In this document: positions 33,677 to 45,100 of the stretch, in pieces | Layout of the letters: each line of letters starts with the position of its first letter | Position numbering within the stretch: the stretch's first letter is position 1 | Source: Symsagittifera roscoffensis | Lineage: Eukaryota; Xenacoelomorpha; Acoela; Convolutidae | Assembly (NCBI RefSeq): GCF_963678635.1 | Contig: NC_087063.1 | Span: 62,039,850-62,103,849 of the forward strand | Length of the DNA: 64,000 bases | Direction: 5' to 3' | Program-made: the position numbers and the translations under genes | Notes under the pieces: model-generated | Told to the model about the DNA's origin: nothing | Seen by the model: only the letters and a program-made list of their open reading frames with translations | Databases searched by the model: none

Positions 33677-34563
33677 TTTTTTTTTTTCGAAAAAATTACG
33701 CTAGCGGTTGGTGAGCGTTATCAAATCAGATTATCGTTTTTTCTTGTGCTGGTCTCGCATAATTGGTCTAACCGAATGTTTTAATATGTATACTTCCGCC
33801 AACCAGCATGTGATATACTCAGGAGTCGAGAAACATAGTTCAAGTCACTTTTTTACTGCTCTACTTACTGGAGTGCAATAAAACATTTTGATGCGTCTGT
33901 GAATGCACCAAGGGCTTTTTGAGTTCAACTGACTTTCATCTGCTGAAACGCGGGCAAACTGCGCTATCCAAATACGAATGTGGAAATAGCGCGAACAAAC
34001 GCAATCGACTTCTAGTTTTGAAAATGGACTTTAATTTTCAGAGTTCGCAAAAACATAAAAACTTTACCTAAAACTCTGGTTTTGTAGATCAAATTTAAAG
34101 GAATCATAGTTTTTTCTTGAAACTTAAAGAGCTTAAAAGAAAAAAATATATATTTTTTTAAAATTTGAAGTTACTGAAAAATACAAGTCAGCTTTTTTTC
34201 TTTGCGTTCTTTGACGCTTTTCCAGCTGTTTATTAGATATGATTTGAGTTTCTGCTATTTCATTTACCCGTGTTCGTTACACTTGCGTCAGTTTAGTGTG
34301 TTATTAAGAACTTTTTTTTGTAACCTTACTTTGAAAAAAAAATTGTTCTTTAAAATTTATCTTCAAAAGATTGGAAATTTTAGCAGATTAGCAGTACTAA
34401 TCGAACGATTTAGCGAATCGAGAACGATCAATTTAGCGTGACTCAATGAATTGTAAAAATTCGTTCCAAAATAAAGACAAGTAACGAACTTGAAATTTCG
34501 CTACTACTGAAAACTTAAAAAAAATCAAAACAACAAAATTCGTTGAAACAGACGAGACGAACG
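33677..34563. other. Unassigned A+T-rich DNA between the A and B elements
   Basis: The region starts with a run of 11 T. I find no open frame that matches anything else here and no repeat shared with the elements. It may be host intergenic DNA or an older, unrecognisable repeat. Confidence 0.5.
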
Positions 34564-34995
34564 AGAACTTTCGGTGGTTTTCCTAACATTGGGTCGAAAA
34601 AAACGTTACTGCTTTCCGACTTCGACCAGAACGCCCAAACTAACTTAGTTAAATGCAAAAACAGTGAGCTCATGGCTGGGTCTCAGTATCCCTAGACCAC
34701 GAGGTCACTCCTAAAAATAGGGCTACTACTATTTATTATATTACGATTGTTTTTGTACAGTAGATAAAAATCATCATCTCCATCGAAAATGGATCAACCC
34801 TTTCCCTCAACTCTTAGCTTCTCATTCTCTGAAAATGAATATGGATGTTAATTAAACACAACTCAGGGCATGACCAGGAAGCTAAAAGTTTATATAAAAC
34901 AGCTCGAGTTCTGATACCGAGACCCCTCCGGATTCTGCAACCCGGGGATTAGCAGTCCTTTTTCTTTCCGGAAGGCTGGACACGCCTCCCAGTAG
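34564..34995 (-). repeat. Partial 3' LTR of B1
   Basis: The minus strand reads GGCGTGTCCAGCCTTCCGG, then AATCCGGAGGGGTCTCGG, TTTATATAAA, and the block GGGTTGATCCATTTTCGATG, as in the middle and 3' half of the other B LTRs. The LTR 5' part and about the last 110 bases are missing. A TATATAAA box on the minus strand lies near 34,895. Confidence 0.8.
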
Positions 34996-36505
34996 CACGT
35001 TCATGTTGTCTCGATCGTTCATGTGAGGTTGGTCTATTGCCAGTTGAACTTCCTCTGACGTTTTCGCCCCGCGGCCTATTATCGTCTGAGGGATACCTAG
35101 ATGGACTCCCCCTACCTCTCGTGGATCCATATGTCCTTTTTCTGTTAGGTTGTTCCATGATGTTCACTCTCGGCTCCCTACTTGAATTCCTTGAGTTCGC
35201 TTCACCATTCCTAGATCCATTCCTGTTTCCCATTAGACTATCCAGCCTATCCATTAAAGCCATCATCGCGTCTACTCTGGTGTCAAGAGTCCCAAGAGTC
35301 TGCTCTTGTTGAACTCTCAACTTCTCCATGTCGTCCCTCAATCGTGTCTCTCTTTGCTTTGCTCAGCATCCCTTGTCATTCGTGACAAGTTTTTGGCCAA
35401 GTGTTCATCCGTCCTTTCCTTCAAAGCGTTTTTTGCTTCTGCTGACTTCTAGTCTGTTGCGGTTAATCTCCTCCCGCAGGCTTTCTCTCTCGACGTGGAA
35501 TGCTTTTTCTAGTTCACTCATTCTTGAAGACATCTATTCATTCTGTTCTCCTATGCTGCCCACTATCTTGGTCAAGGCTTCTTCGAGTGATGCTCGGTTG
35601 TCCACCAATGGCATCACGAGTGGTGGTGTCACTCTTTCAGTTCCAGGTAGCTTGGTGCTGGTCGAGACTCGAGTTTTGCTTCTCTGCCTCGACGTTTCCT
35701 CGTAATTCGCTTCTGGTTCCACTGGTGGGTCACTTGGCCTTGCATTTTAGTTCTTCCCAGGTTGCTCTTCCCAATTCATTCCGGTCGTAAAATCTCCTAA
35801 CTGGTTCGTCTCATTTGCCGACTTGCTTATTGTCCTGACCACACCAAAACAGTCTGTCGAGCTAGTTTCTCTATTGGTGTATGCATTATTTTCCTGGGTC
35901 AAACTATTGAGTCTTATTTGAGATCCGATGTCATCTTGTTCGCCATTGTCCTCCTCTTCTTCCTGGGTTTCTGCTTCATCGCCTGTAACCGTTCCCATAG
36001 TAAATGGAAAGAAGTTTCCCAAAGTGTTCTTCACTCGTTCCGAAAACGAGGAGGACGTTGCCGGTTTCTCCGTCACCCCATGCATCATGTTGTTATCAGT
36101 CGGTGATCTTTTAGTCGCCACGTTTTCAGTAGAGATGTCAGACAGTTCCGAGATTTCCTCTGGATCTAGTGTCCCAGTGGAAGCGGCAAAATCTTGGCCT
36201 TGTTCTACTGGGGTAGATTCACTTGCCAATCTTCTGTTGTCAATCCCTTCCTTTCCACGTCCTGCTTGATTGTCATCCAAAGCAGGGTTCGGGTGGATAT
36301 CTGCTTCAAGCGTTGCCTTTTGTCCTTCTGAGAATTTTTGCCGCCTAGTTTCAACCATTCTGCCTGAAGTTTTCTTCCCTTTGCTGGTACGGGTGCGTGC
36401 GATCCTTTCCACAAAAGGGTCGTTCATCAACTTTCTTTCTTTCTTTGGTATAAATTTCCTAGAGCTATCACTTAATTTAGGTATCCTTGACTTGTCTAGA
36501 CTCAT
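34996..36505 (-). pseudogene. gag: gag N-terminal region of B1
   Basis: The minus-strand frame from 36,505 starts MSLDKSRIPKLSDSSRKFIP and includes MVETRRQKFSEGQK, STPVEQGQDFAASTGTLDPE and SSSFSERVKNTLGNFFPF. It stays open for 252 codons to 35,747. Further pieces continue to the MERSRQHERATGRR region near 34,996. This is the best preserved gag start in the window: B2 has lost the ATG. The last residues (VQPSGKKKDC) are already LTR sequence, so the gene ends at a deletion junction before the capsid domain. Confidence 0.8.
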
Positions 36506-38292
36506 CCTCTATTTCACTTCTTATCGCTTCTACACTCAATTGGATTACTAAAGTTTCTATTGTCTGACTACTAACAATAATAACTCAACACAATAAATTC
36601 GCAAGTTTTACTTAAATAGTGATGACAAATCTTTGTAGGTTATCACAGTACTGCGTGTAAACAATTTTTTCGCATCAATTGAGTATTGGTTATCGGCTAG
36701 CTCAATTGGGTATCGGCTAGCACAAAATTATGATATCAGTATATTTAAAAGATAGTGTACTTACAACCAGTCAAGAACAATTATTTTTAATTCAAAACCA
36801 AAATGAAAAAAAATTGAAAAATTATTTTCAAAAAAATGTATGTGTATTGCACTTGGTCTGTCGCAATTCAATAGTCAAACTTGTTTCTAAAAAAAGAGCT
36901 TTCCCTGATCAGTGCCGCAATGAACAGACAAAACTGAAGGCAGTTATTTTCTCAAGTGGGCTATTGCACCCACCGAGTCCTGTGTTACCTTAATGCCTTC
37001 GGATTGCCCGAGCTAGACCTACTAAAATCCTCAAAGCAATCACTCTTCCTGAAAAAATATTTTGGATTTTAGTCGACACGAGTCAGTTCCGAACACTGTT
37101 TTCAGTTAGAATTAGAGTCGCGAATCTCCGGGTTTAAACTTTTTCTGTTTTTAATATGATTCTTTCAAGTTTTTTTGCAAGGCAAGTCACTAGTGCAGTT
37201 GCAGTCACTAGTTTCTAGCCTGATTCCTAATATCCTAATACTTTTTACTATGTATATCACTCCTACTACGTACGCTTTGGGATCCTTAGAATCACGTGCT
37301 TTTCACGTTAAAGAAAACTTCTTGATATTTCTATGATTTCTCCGGGTTAACAAAATGGGACCCTTCCGGATTAGCAAAATAAGGAACCTTCCGGATTGGT
37401 GAAAATGGGACCCTTCCAAATTGGTGAAATTGGGAGCCTTCCGGATTCGTGAAAATGGGACCCTTCCGGTTTGGGACCCCTCTGAATTGGTTAAAATGGG
37501 ACCCTTCTGGATTGGGGCCCTTCCGGATTGGTGAAAATGGGACCCATCGGGATTGGTGAAAATCAGACCCTTCCAGATTGGGACCCTTCCGAATTGGTGA
37601 AAAATGGGACCCTTCAGGATTGGTGAAATTGGATCCTTCTGGATTGGGACTCCTCCGGATTGGTGCAAATGAGACCCTTCCGGATGGGTGAAATTTGGAC
37701 CCTTCCGGATTGGGACCCCTCCAGATTGGTGCATGGGACCCTTCCGGATTGAGACCCCTCCGGTTTTGTAAAATAGCTTTTCCGGGCCGATTAAAATTTG
37801 CACCCGAGACCCTTCCGGATTCGCTCTCGGATGCTATAATGCTGTGGGGACTAACTTGGAGGGGTGTAACTCCCATCCCTATACCCTTCCGGATTGAGCT
37901 TAAGCCTCTTATTTGTCAATTCACCTTAACTGTGAAGGGTCTTAGAAGTGGTCTAGTTTCAACTCAAATATGGTTTCCCGGGCTATTTAGCCCTCCCATT
38001 TTGTCGGGAATAGCGTATAATTGCCTTATTCAACCGTTACTACCTTTTGGTAAGGGTATAAGGGCTTTTCAGAAAAAATGTTTACAAATGGTGAAGGGAC
38101 TACCTTCACAAATTGGTGATTTTGCTAGAAAAGATCTGAAAAATTTTCTATGCTTATTTTTTTCAAAAACTCTAAGAGTAAGTTTGCTCAATTTTTGATC
38201 TAATGGTACCAAAATCAACTAGATTTGTCCAGTAGTTCCAAAGTTATTAACCTTAACGTATTTTTTCTAAATTGCAAAAATTTTTCTGATTT
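36195..38292 (-). repeat. Recent ~2.1-kb duplication, copy 1 (gag 5' end plus leader)
   Basis: This matches 38,298-40,325 with an offset of 2,108 bases (2,042 past the tandem array) and, by eye, well under 1% base changes over the compared stretch 36,300-37,100. It includes the first ~100 codons of gag and ~1.8 kb of leader. Confidence 0.88.
37340..37900 (-). repeat. Tandem array of CCGGA-containing repeats, B1 copy 1
   Basis: On the plus strand the unit is GACCCTTCCGGATTGGTGAA with small changes, at 16-29 base spacing, about 22 units. A related array on the other strand lies in B2 at 44,820-45,100. The long open frames through it on both strands come from the repeat periodicity. Confidence 0.85.
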
Positions 38293-38297
38293 GGAAA

Positions 38298-38613
38298 AAT
38301 CTTGGCCTTGTTCTACTGGGGTAGATTCACTTGCCAATCTTCTGTTCTCAATCCCTTCCTTTCCACGTCCTGCTTGATTGTCATCCAAAGCAGGGTTCGG
38401 GTGGATATCTGCTTCAAGCGTTGCCTTTTGTCCTTCTGAGAACTTTTGACGCCTAGTTTCAACCATTCTGCCTGAAGTTTTCTTCCCTTTGCTGGTACGG
38501 GTGCGTGCGATCCTTTCCACAAAAGGGTCGTTCATCAACTTTCTTTCTTTCTTTGGTATAAATTTCCTAGAGCTATCACTTAATTTAGGTATCCTTGACT
38601 TGTCTAGACTCAT
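38298..38613 (-). pseudogene. gag: Duplicated gag 5' fragment, B1
   Basis: This starts with the same MSLDKSRIPKLSDSSRKFIP as 36,505 and runs about 100 codons to STPVEQGQDF. There the duplication joint replaces the rest of gag by leader sequence (SKSEKFLQFRKN...). It is a by-product of the 2.1-kb duplication. Confidence 0.85.
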
Positions 38614-39439
38614 CCTCTATTTCACTTCTTATCGCTTCTACACTCAATTGGATTACTAAAGTTTCTATTGTCTGACTACTAACAATAATAATTCAACACA
38701 ATAAATTCGCAAGTTTTACTTAAATAGTGATCACAAATCTTTGTAGGTTATCACAGTACTGCGTGTAAACAATTTTTTTGCATCAATTGAGTATTGGTTA
38801 TCGGCTAGCTCAATTGGGTATCGGCTAGCACAAAATTATGATATCAGTATATTTAAAAGATAGTGTACTTACAACCAGTCAAGAACAATTATTTTTAATT
38901 CAAAACCAAAATGAAAAAAAATTGAAAAATTATTTTCAAAAAAATGTATGTGTATTGCACTTGGTCTGTCGCAATTCAATAGTCAAACTTGTTTCTAAAA
39001 AAAGAGCTTTCCCTGATCAGTGCCGCAATGAACAGACAAAACTGAAGGCAGTTATTTTCTCAAGTGGGCTATTGCACCCACCGAGTCCTGTGTTACCTTA
39101 ATGCCTTCGGATTGCCCGAGCTAGACCTACTAAAATCCTCAAAGCAATCACTCTTCCTGAAAAAATATTTTGGATTTTAGTCGACACGAGTCAGTTCCGA
39201 ACACTGTTTTCAGTTAGAATTAGAGTCGCGAATCTCCGGGTTTAAACTTTTTCTGTTTTTAATATGATTCTTTCAAGTTTTTTTGCAAGGCAAGTCACTA
39301 GTGCAGTTGCAGTCACTAGTTTCTAGCCTGATTCCTAATATCCTAATACTTTTTACTATGTATATCACTCCTACTACGTACGCTTTGGGATCCTTAGAAT
39401 CACGTGCTTTTCACGTTAAAGAAAACTTCTTGATATTTC

Positions 39440-39935
39440 TATGATCCCTCCGGGTTAACAAAATGGGACCCTTCCGGATTAGCAAAATAAGGAACCTTCC
39501 GGATTGGTGAAAGAGGGACCCTTCCAAATTGGTGAAATTGGGAGCCTTCTGGATTGGGACCCTTCCGGATTGGTGAAAATGGGACCCTTCGGGATTGGTG
39601 AAAATCAGACCCTTCCAGATTGGGACCCTTCCGAATTGGTGAAAAATGGGACCCTTCAGGATTGGTGAAATTGGATCCTTCTGGATTGGGACCCCTCCGG
39701 ATTGGTGCAAATGAGACCCTTCCGGATGGGTGAAATTTGGACCCTTCCGGATTGGGGTCCCTCCAGATTGGTGCATGGGACCCTTCCGGATTGAGACCCC
39801 TCCGGTTTTGTAAAATAGCTTTTCCGGGCCGATTAAAATTTGCACCCGAGACCCTTCCGGATTCGCTCTCGGATGCTATAATGCTGTGGGGACTAACTTG
39901 GAGGGGTGTAACTCCCATCCCTATACCCTTCCGGA
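39440..39935 (-). repeat. Tandem array of CCGGA-containing repeats, B1 copy 2
   Basis: This is the duplicate of the array at 37,340-37,900 with about three fewer units. Confidence 0.85.
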
Positions 39936-40325
39936 TTGAGCTTAAGCCTCTTATTTGTCAATTCACCTTAACTGTGAAGGGTCTTAGAAGTGGTCTAGTT
40001 TCAACTCAAATATGGTTTCCCGGGCTATTTAGCCCTCCCATTTTGTCGGGAATAGCGTATAATTGCCTTATTCAACCGTTACTACCTTTTGGTAAGGGTA
40101 TAAGGGCTTTTCAGAAAAAATGTTTACAAATGGTGAAGGGACTACCTTCACAAATTGGTGATTTTGCTAGAAAAGATCTGAAAAATTTTCTATGCTTATT
40201 TTTTTCAAAAACTCTAAGAGTAAGTTTGCTCAATTTTTGATCTAATGGTACCAAAATCAACTAGATTTGTCCAGTAGTTCCAAAGTTATTAACCTTAACG
40301 TCTTTTTTCTAAAGTGCAAAAATTT

Positions 40326-41571
40326 TGTCACTTATAGGTTCCGTTAAGTTCTATTTCACTGGAACCCGGAACCTTATTGGCAAACGGGTTTCGAAACCTG
40401 TCGATTCACTATTCGTTGCTGTCCGAACAACTATTTTTATGGGCCTATCGCAAGAATTTCAATTTTTTTTTTGTTTTTTTTTTGTATCGTTTCGTTTTTG
40501 AAAAATCACGAACAATTGGTTTTCGGTGCCCTATTAGTTCTAACCACGTCTGAACTAAAATTAACCGGTTCCAATAGTTACTTGTGCAGTTACGATGTAA
40601 CTCACTAACTCAGCGAGTGTTTTTTGTTTAAAAAAAGTCGATTTTTGAAGAACTCCCGATTTATGGGTAACCAAAATATCACTATTTTGATCTTAAAAAC
40701 TGGCCTTCTTACTGAAAAACAGTATAGGAGTATTAATACAGAAATATGTATAGTAATACTAATAATACTATAAACCTCCGTGTTTGTTCAAAATCTGAGT
40801 TAGGGTGCTTAACTCGGAAATTCGCAACTCGGTGAAGGGTCACTCCAGTGCAGTCACTGTCCTGACCCCCACAGATTGGTATCCTAATTTTTGTACCAAA
40901 AGGGATACAAAACTTGTTAACGATACCCATCAATTGATTTTTGATGTCCTTGAGCCCCTTCTTGTTGCTCCTTGCACTGCTTGCCGGATCAGTCTTCTTC
41001 CCTAATCCCGAGACCCTTCCGGATTGAGCGCAAATTAACATTAAAGTGCTTTAAAACTCTAATAACCGTATAGTTCCAGCACTAGAAACGGGCCGCTATT
41101 TCGATAGTAACGATCCTATTTGCAATAAATGCCTGTAACAACAATATATCTAACAACAACAAACGGGAGGGTCGGATTACATCTTGTTTGGGGGGACGAT
41201 TTCTGCAGATTTTATATTTTTTAAACTGTTTTTGGTTTTTTCGGTTATTTTATGTTTTTTGGTTTTTCTTAGGTACTATACTACTTTTTGATTGGTCTCT
41301 TGTATATCTTCAAGTGTTTTTGGTCATATATCACTCAGGGAACGACGGGACCGCGAATACCCCCACCCTTCCTGGTACGTGAAATTTCGATCTTAACTAG
41401 GTTAAAAAGCTAGATTCGGGAATCCGGAAGGCTTCCGCGTTCCGAACTAACCTTCCGCCCCGGTGATAAGGGCCTTATTATGAGCATCCACTCGGCGCGG
41501 AATGATCGTTAACGGTTCTGCCGGTCATGATGTTAAAAAAATAACACCCAGGAGCGCCATAAAAACATGTA
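40326..41571 (-). other. Promoter-proximal leader of B1
   Basis: Non-coding. It is the inverted counterpart of 42,939-44,300 in B2; for example AACGGGAGGGTCGGATTACA here pairs with TGTGATCCGACCCTCCCGTT at 43,325. Scattered TTCCGGA motifs occur outside the arrays. Confidence 0.65.
41545..41559 (-). other. Candidate primer binding site of B1
   Basis: The minus strand reads TGGCGCTCCTGGGTG, 12 bases after the LTR end (41,572). It begins with the TGG expected for a tRNA CCA end and matches the B2 site at 42,951 except for one base. Confidence 0.55.
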
Positions 41572-42019
41572 TGTAACATTCGCCCGGAAGTATAGATCGA
41601 CGGAAAATAGAGCCAAGCTAGAAAACGACGGGCAATAGTCTAAACAGAGCTCTACATGCTTTTCACCGTTTCTGCCAAAGCCAGTTCTTTCGGTGGTTGT
41701 CCTAACATCTGGTCGACAAAAACGTTACTGCTTTCCGGTTTCGACCAGAACGCTCAAATTATCATAGTTACATGCAAACATAGTGAGCTCATGGCTGGGT
41801 CTCAGTATTCCCAGACCACGAGGTCACTCCTAAAAACAGGGCTACTAGTATTTTTTATATTACTATTGTTTTTGTTCAGTAGAAAAAATCATAATCTCCA
41901 TCGAAGATGGATCAACCCTTTCCCTCAACTCCTAGATTCTCATTCTCTGAAATTGAAAGGTGTTGGTTAAATTCAACTCAGGGCATAACCAGGAATCCGG
42001 GGAAATAGCACACTTATTT
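41572..42019 (-). repeat. 5' LTR of B1, 3' half
   Basis: The plus strand begins TGTAACATTCGCCCGG (the LTR end read backwards). It runs through the conserved GATCAACCCTTTCCCTCAAC and AAGCATGTAGAGCTC blocks to 42,019, where the B2 LTR begins. The remaining LTR sequence resumes at 62,125 after B2. Confidence 0.88.
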
Positions 42020-42938
42020 TGTGACATTCGACCAGAATGAACTAAACTGCAGATTCGGCGATTTCGATTAGTTAGCAGCTAACCTTCCGAATTGACAGTT
42101 TTGAGAGATTAGTGAGGTTATTGGGACGATTAGTCAAACGGTGAAAGTCAAGATATTCTGGTATTTTGAAATTTTTAAAATTCGAACTGAGAAGTCGCAC
42201 TTCTGAGAAACATCAAAAAACGCAATTTTGGAAGAAAACCAGAAGAAAATCAGAACAACAATAGTTGCGATAGTGATAACTACGAGAATTGCGATAGAAA
42301 AACAACAACGAAAAGCTGAGTTAGCAGAAATCGTACCGAGTTGCAACGATTGTGTCACTACAATCGTTGCAAGGCCGTTCACAACAACGGTGAAGGGTAG
42401 AAAAACAGCCTTCCGGAAAGAAGATAAGGTTGTTATTTCCCCGGATTCAGGAATCCGAAGGGGTCTCGGGATTTGAACTGAACCTGTTTTATATAAATTT
42501 TTAGCTTCCCAGTTATGCCTTGAATTGAATTTATTTAACATCTGAATTCATTTTACGACGATGAGAAGCAAGGAGGGGGGGGGCGGGGAAAGGGTTGATC
42601 CATCTTCGACGGAGATGTTGATTTTCAACTAATGAACAAAAACAATAGCAATATGATGAATAAAAGTAGCACTGTTTTTAGGAGTGACCTCGTGGTCTGG
42701 GGATACTTAGACCCAGCCATGAGCTCACTAATTTTGCATGTAAGTAAGTTAATTTGAGGGTTCTGGTCGAAGTCGGAGAACAGTAACGTTTTTGTCGACA
42801 CGATGTTAGAAAGACCACCACATGAACTGGTTTTGGTAGAGACAGTGAAAAGCATGTAGAGCTCTACTTAGACGTTGGCCAGTCGTTTTAGAACCTAGCT
42901 TTATTTTCCGTCGATATATACTTCCGGCGAATGTTACA
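42020..42938 (+). repeat. 5' LTR of B2
   Basis: 919 bases starting TGTGACATTCG and ending CGAATGTTACA: TG...CA ends with near-perfect 11-base inverted repeats. It is a direct repeat of 61,221-62,124. In the first ~50 bases I count about six differences between the two, which suggests an old insertion. Confidence 0.92.
42490..42497 (+). promoter_or_regulatory. Candidate TATA box of the family B LTR
   Basis: TATATAAA is retained in the B2 3' LTR (61,679-61,686) and in the B1 3' LTR on the minus strand, although the surrounding bases vary. It lies roughly mid-LTR. Conservation supports a promoter role, but no start site can be seen. Confidence 0.45.
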
Positions 42939-42950
42939 TAGATGTTTTTA

Positions 42951-42965
42951 TGGCGCTCCTAGGTG
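42951..42965 (+). other. Candidate primer binding site of B2
   Basis: TGGCGCTCCTAGGTG lies 12 bases after the LTR end and is conserved at the same place in A1, A2 and B1. It would pair with a tRNA ending in ...GAGCGCCA; the tRNA is not identified. Confidence 0.6.
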
Positions 42966-44819
42966 TTATTTTTTTTAGCATCATGACCGGCAGAACCGTT
43001 AACGAGCACTCCGCGCCGAGCGGATGCTCATAATAACGCTCTTAATAGGCCCTAACTGCCGGGGTGGAAGGTTAGTTTTCCGTGATTACCGTGAATAGTT
43101 TTTTAACCTAGTTAAGACCGAAAATTCACCTTCCAGGAAGGGTGGGGGATTGGCCGTCCCCTCGTTCCCTGAGAAGTTTGTGACCAAAAACACTTAAAGA
43201 TATATATAAAACCAAACAAAAATAGTTAGTACCCAAGAAAAACAAAAAATATAAAAAATAACCGAAAAAACCAAAAACAGTAAAAAAGTTTTAAAAAATC
43301 AGTAGAAATTATCCCCCAGACAAGATGTGATCCGACCCTCCCGTTTGTTGTTGATAGATATATTGTTATTACAGGCATTTATATCGATTAGGATCGTTAC
43401 GATCATTTTTGTAGCCCGTTTGTGAGGCTTGTAATGTAGGGTTATTTGAGTATTTAAGCACGTTAATGCTAATTTGCGTCTGCTATTTTGTGCTCAATCC
43501 GGAAGGGTCTTGAGAGAAGACTGATCCGGCAAGCAGTAAAAGGAGCAATAAGAGGGTGCTCAACGACAACAGCAACCGACTGTTGGGTATCGTTAACAAG
43601 TTTTGTGTCCCTTTTGATACAAAAAGTAGGATAATAATCTGTTGGGGGCTCGACAGTGCTGCACTGTAGTGACCCTTCACCGAACTGCAAAAATCCGAGT
43701 TGAGCACCTTAATTTGGATATTGAACAAACACGGAGGGGTATAGTATTACTAATATTTTTACTTAAATAGCCTATACTAATACTCCTATATCGTTTTTCA
43801 GTGACAAACGCAGTAAGCAGACCGGTTGTTAGAGTCAAAATAGCGATATTTTGATCCCCCCACAAATCGCGATTTTTGAAATATCGATATTTTTTGGAAG
43901 AAAAGAAGCGCTAAATTAGTGAGTTACATTGTAACTATGCTAGTATAACAGGTAGAACCGGTTGAGTTTAATTCAGAAATTAATTTTTGAGGTAGGACAG
44001 TAAAAATAGTTGTTCGGACAACGTGCACTAGTGGTTCTACAGGTTTTAAGACCCGTTTCCCGAAAGCCTTCCGGATTACAGAGAAATCGAACTTAACGTG
44101 TTTGATTCAGTGGATTCATTAATCCGGAGGGGTCCAAATAGCATAGTTTTTCGCAAATTTTTTCAACTAAAGCGTTTTAGATCTCTTTTTTTTTAGCATT
44201 GAACTAGAAGAGTATAGGCCTTCTCAGCTCGGGTCAAATAACAGCTCGGATCATTAATTTTTACATCGAAAAGAACAGAATTGCGGAAAAATTAGGCGGA
44301 ACCTATAAGTGAGAAAATTTTTGAATTTAGATAAAAGATGTTTTAGTTAAAAACTTTGGAACGACTGGACAGATCCAGTTGATCTTGGTACCATTAGATC
44401 ATAAATTAGCTGAGATCACTAATAGGAACAAAAATTATTCGAAAAACTAAGAGTGAAAATTTTTTGAGATTGTTTTTAGCAAATTCACCAATTCGGGAGG
44501 GTAGACCCTTCACATTTTATAAAAACATTTTTTGGAAAGCCCTTACACCCCTACCAAAAGGGGATAACGGTTGAATAAAGCAATTTTACGCTGTTATAGA
44601 AGAATAGGGAAGGCTATAGGCACCAGAAAATCTTGATCGAGCCGAAATTAGGCTAGCGACAAGACCCTTCACCGTTAGCGTGAATTGTCAAAAAAGAGGC
44701 TTAATTTCAATCCGGAAGGGTCTAGGGAAGAACCACATACCCTTCCTAGTTGATACAAACAGCATAATAGCATCGGAGAACGTATCCGGAGGGGTATAGG
44801 TTGAAAATCAAAGAAAATT

Positions 44820-45100
44820 CAGAAAAGCTATTTTTACAAAACCGGAGGGGTCCCAATTCCCAATCCGGAGGGGTCCAAATTTTTCCTAATTCGGAGGGGT
44901 CCCAATCCGGAGGGGTCTCTTGTTTTCACAAAACCGGAGGGGTCCCAAGCCGGAGGGATCTTACATTTGCCCCCCCCCCCCCCCCCCCCCAGAGGGGTCC
45001 CAATCCGGAGGGGTCTCAATTTTACCAATCCGGAGGGGTCCTATTTTTGCCAATCCGGAGGGGTACTGTTTTTTGTCAACCCGGAGGGGTATTATTTTTG
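44820..45100 (+). repeat. G-rich CCGGAGGGGTC tandem array with a C21 run, B2
   Basis: About ten units of TCCGGAGGGGTCCCAA type at 16-30 base spacing, each with a GGGG run. They are interrupted at 44,970-44,990 by 21 consecutive C. This corresponds to the B1 arrays read on the other strand. The repeated G4 runs could fold into quadruplexes. Confidence 0.8.

Larger units (their letters stand above)
38298..40325 (-). repeat. Recent ~2.1-kb duplication, copy 2
   Basis: This is the partner of 36,195-38,292. It is 66 bases shorter in the tandem array, where about three units are missing. The right end joins the unique leader near 40,325 (TTTCTAAAGTGCAAAAATTT versus TTTCTAAATTGCAAAAATTT). Confidence 0.88.
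34564..42019 (-). mobile_element. Ty3/gypsy copy B1, minus strand, internally deleted, left part
   Basis: Read on the minus strand this is half a 5' LTR (42,019-41,572), a PBS-like site, a long leader with repeats and a duplication, gag (36,505 to about 34,996), then LTR sequence again (to 34,564). Everything from the end of MA-like gag through pol and the downstream genes is missing. The rest of its 5' LTR is at 62,125-62,542, beyond the inserted B2. Confidence 0.85.

Noticed and set aside
33677-34563. Possible host exon between the elements
   Set aside because: The longest frame (34,202-34,441) is A+T-driven with no motif or splice context that I can support.
37303-37876. Minus-strand proline/glycine repeat proteins (also 39,411-39,918, 44,801-45,133)
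   Set aside because: By-products of the CCGGA arrays; open in two frames simultaneously.
37695-38198. 167-codon plus-strand frame, repeated at 39,737-40,240
   Set aside because: Antisense to the B1 leader; its repetition is explained by the recent duplication, and the corresponding B2 sequence does not keep it open.
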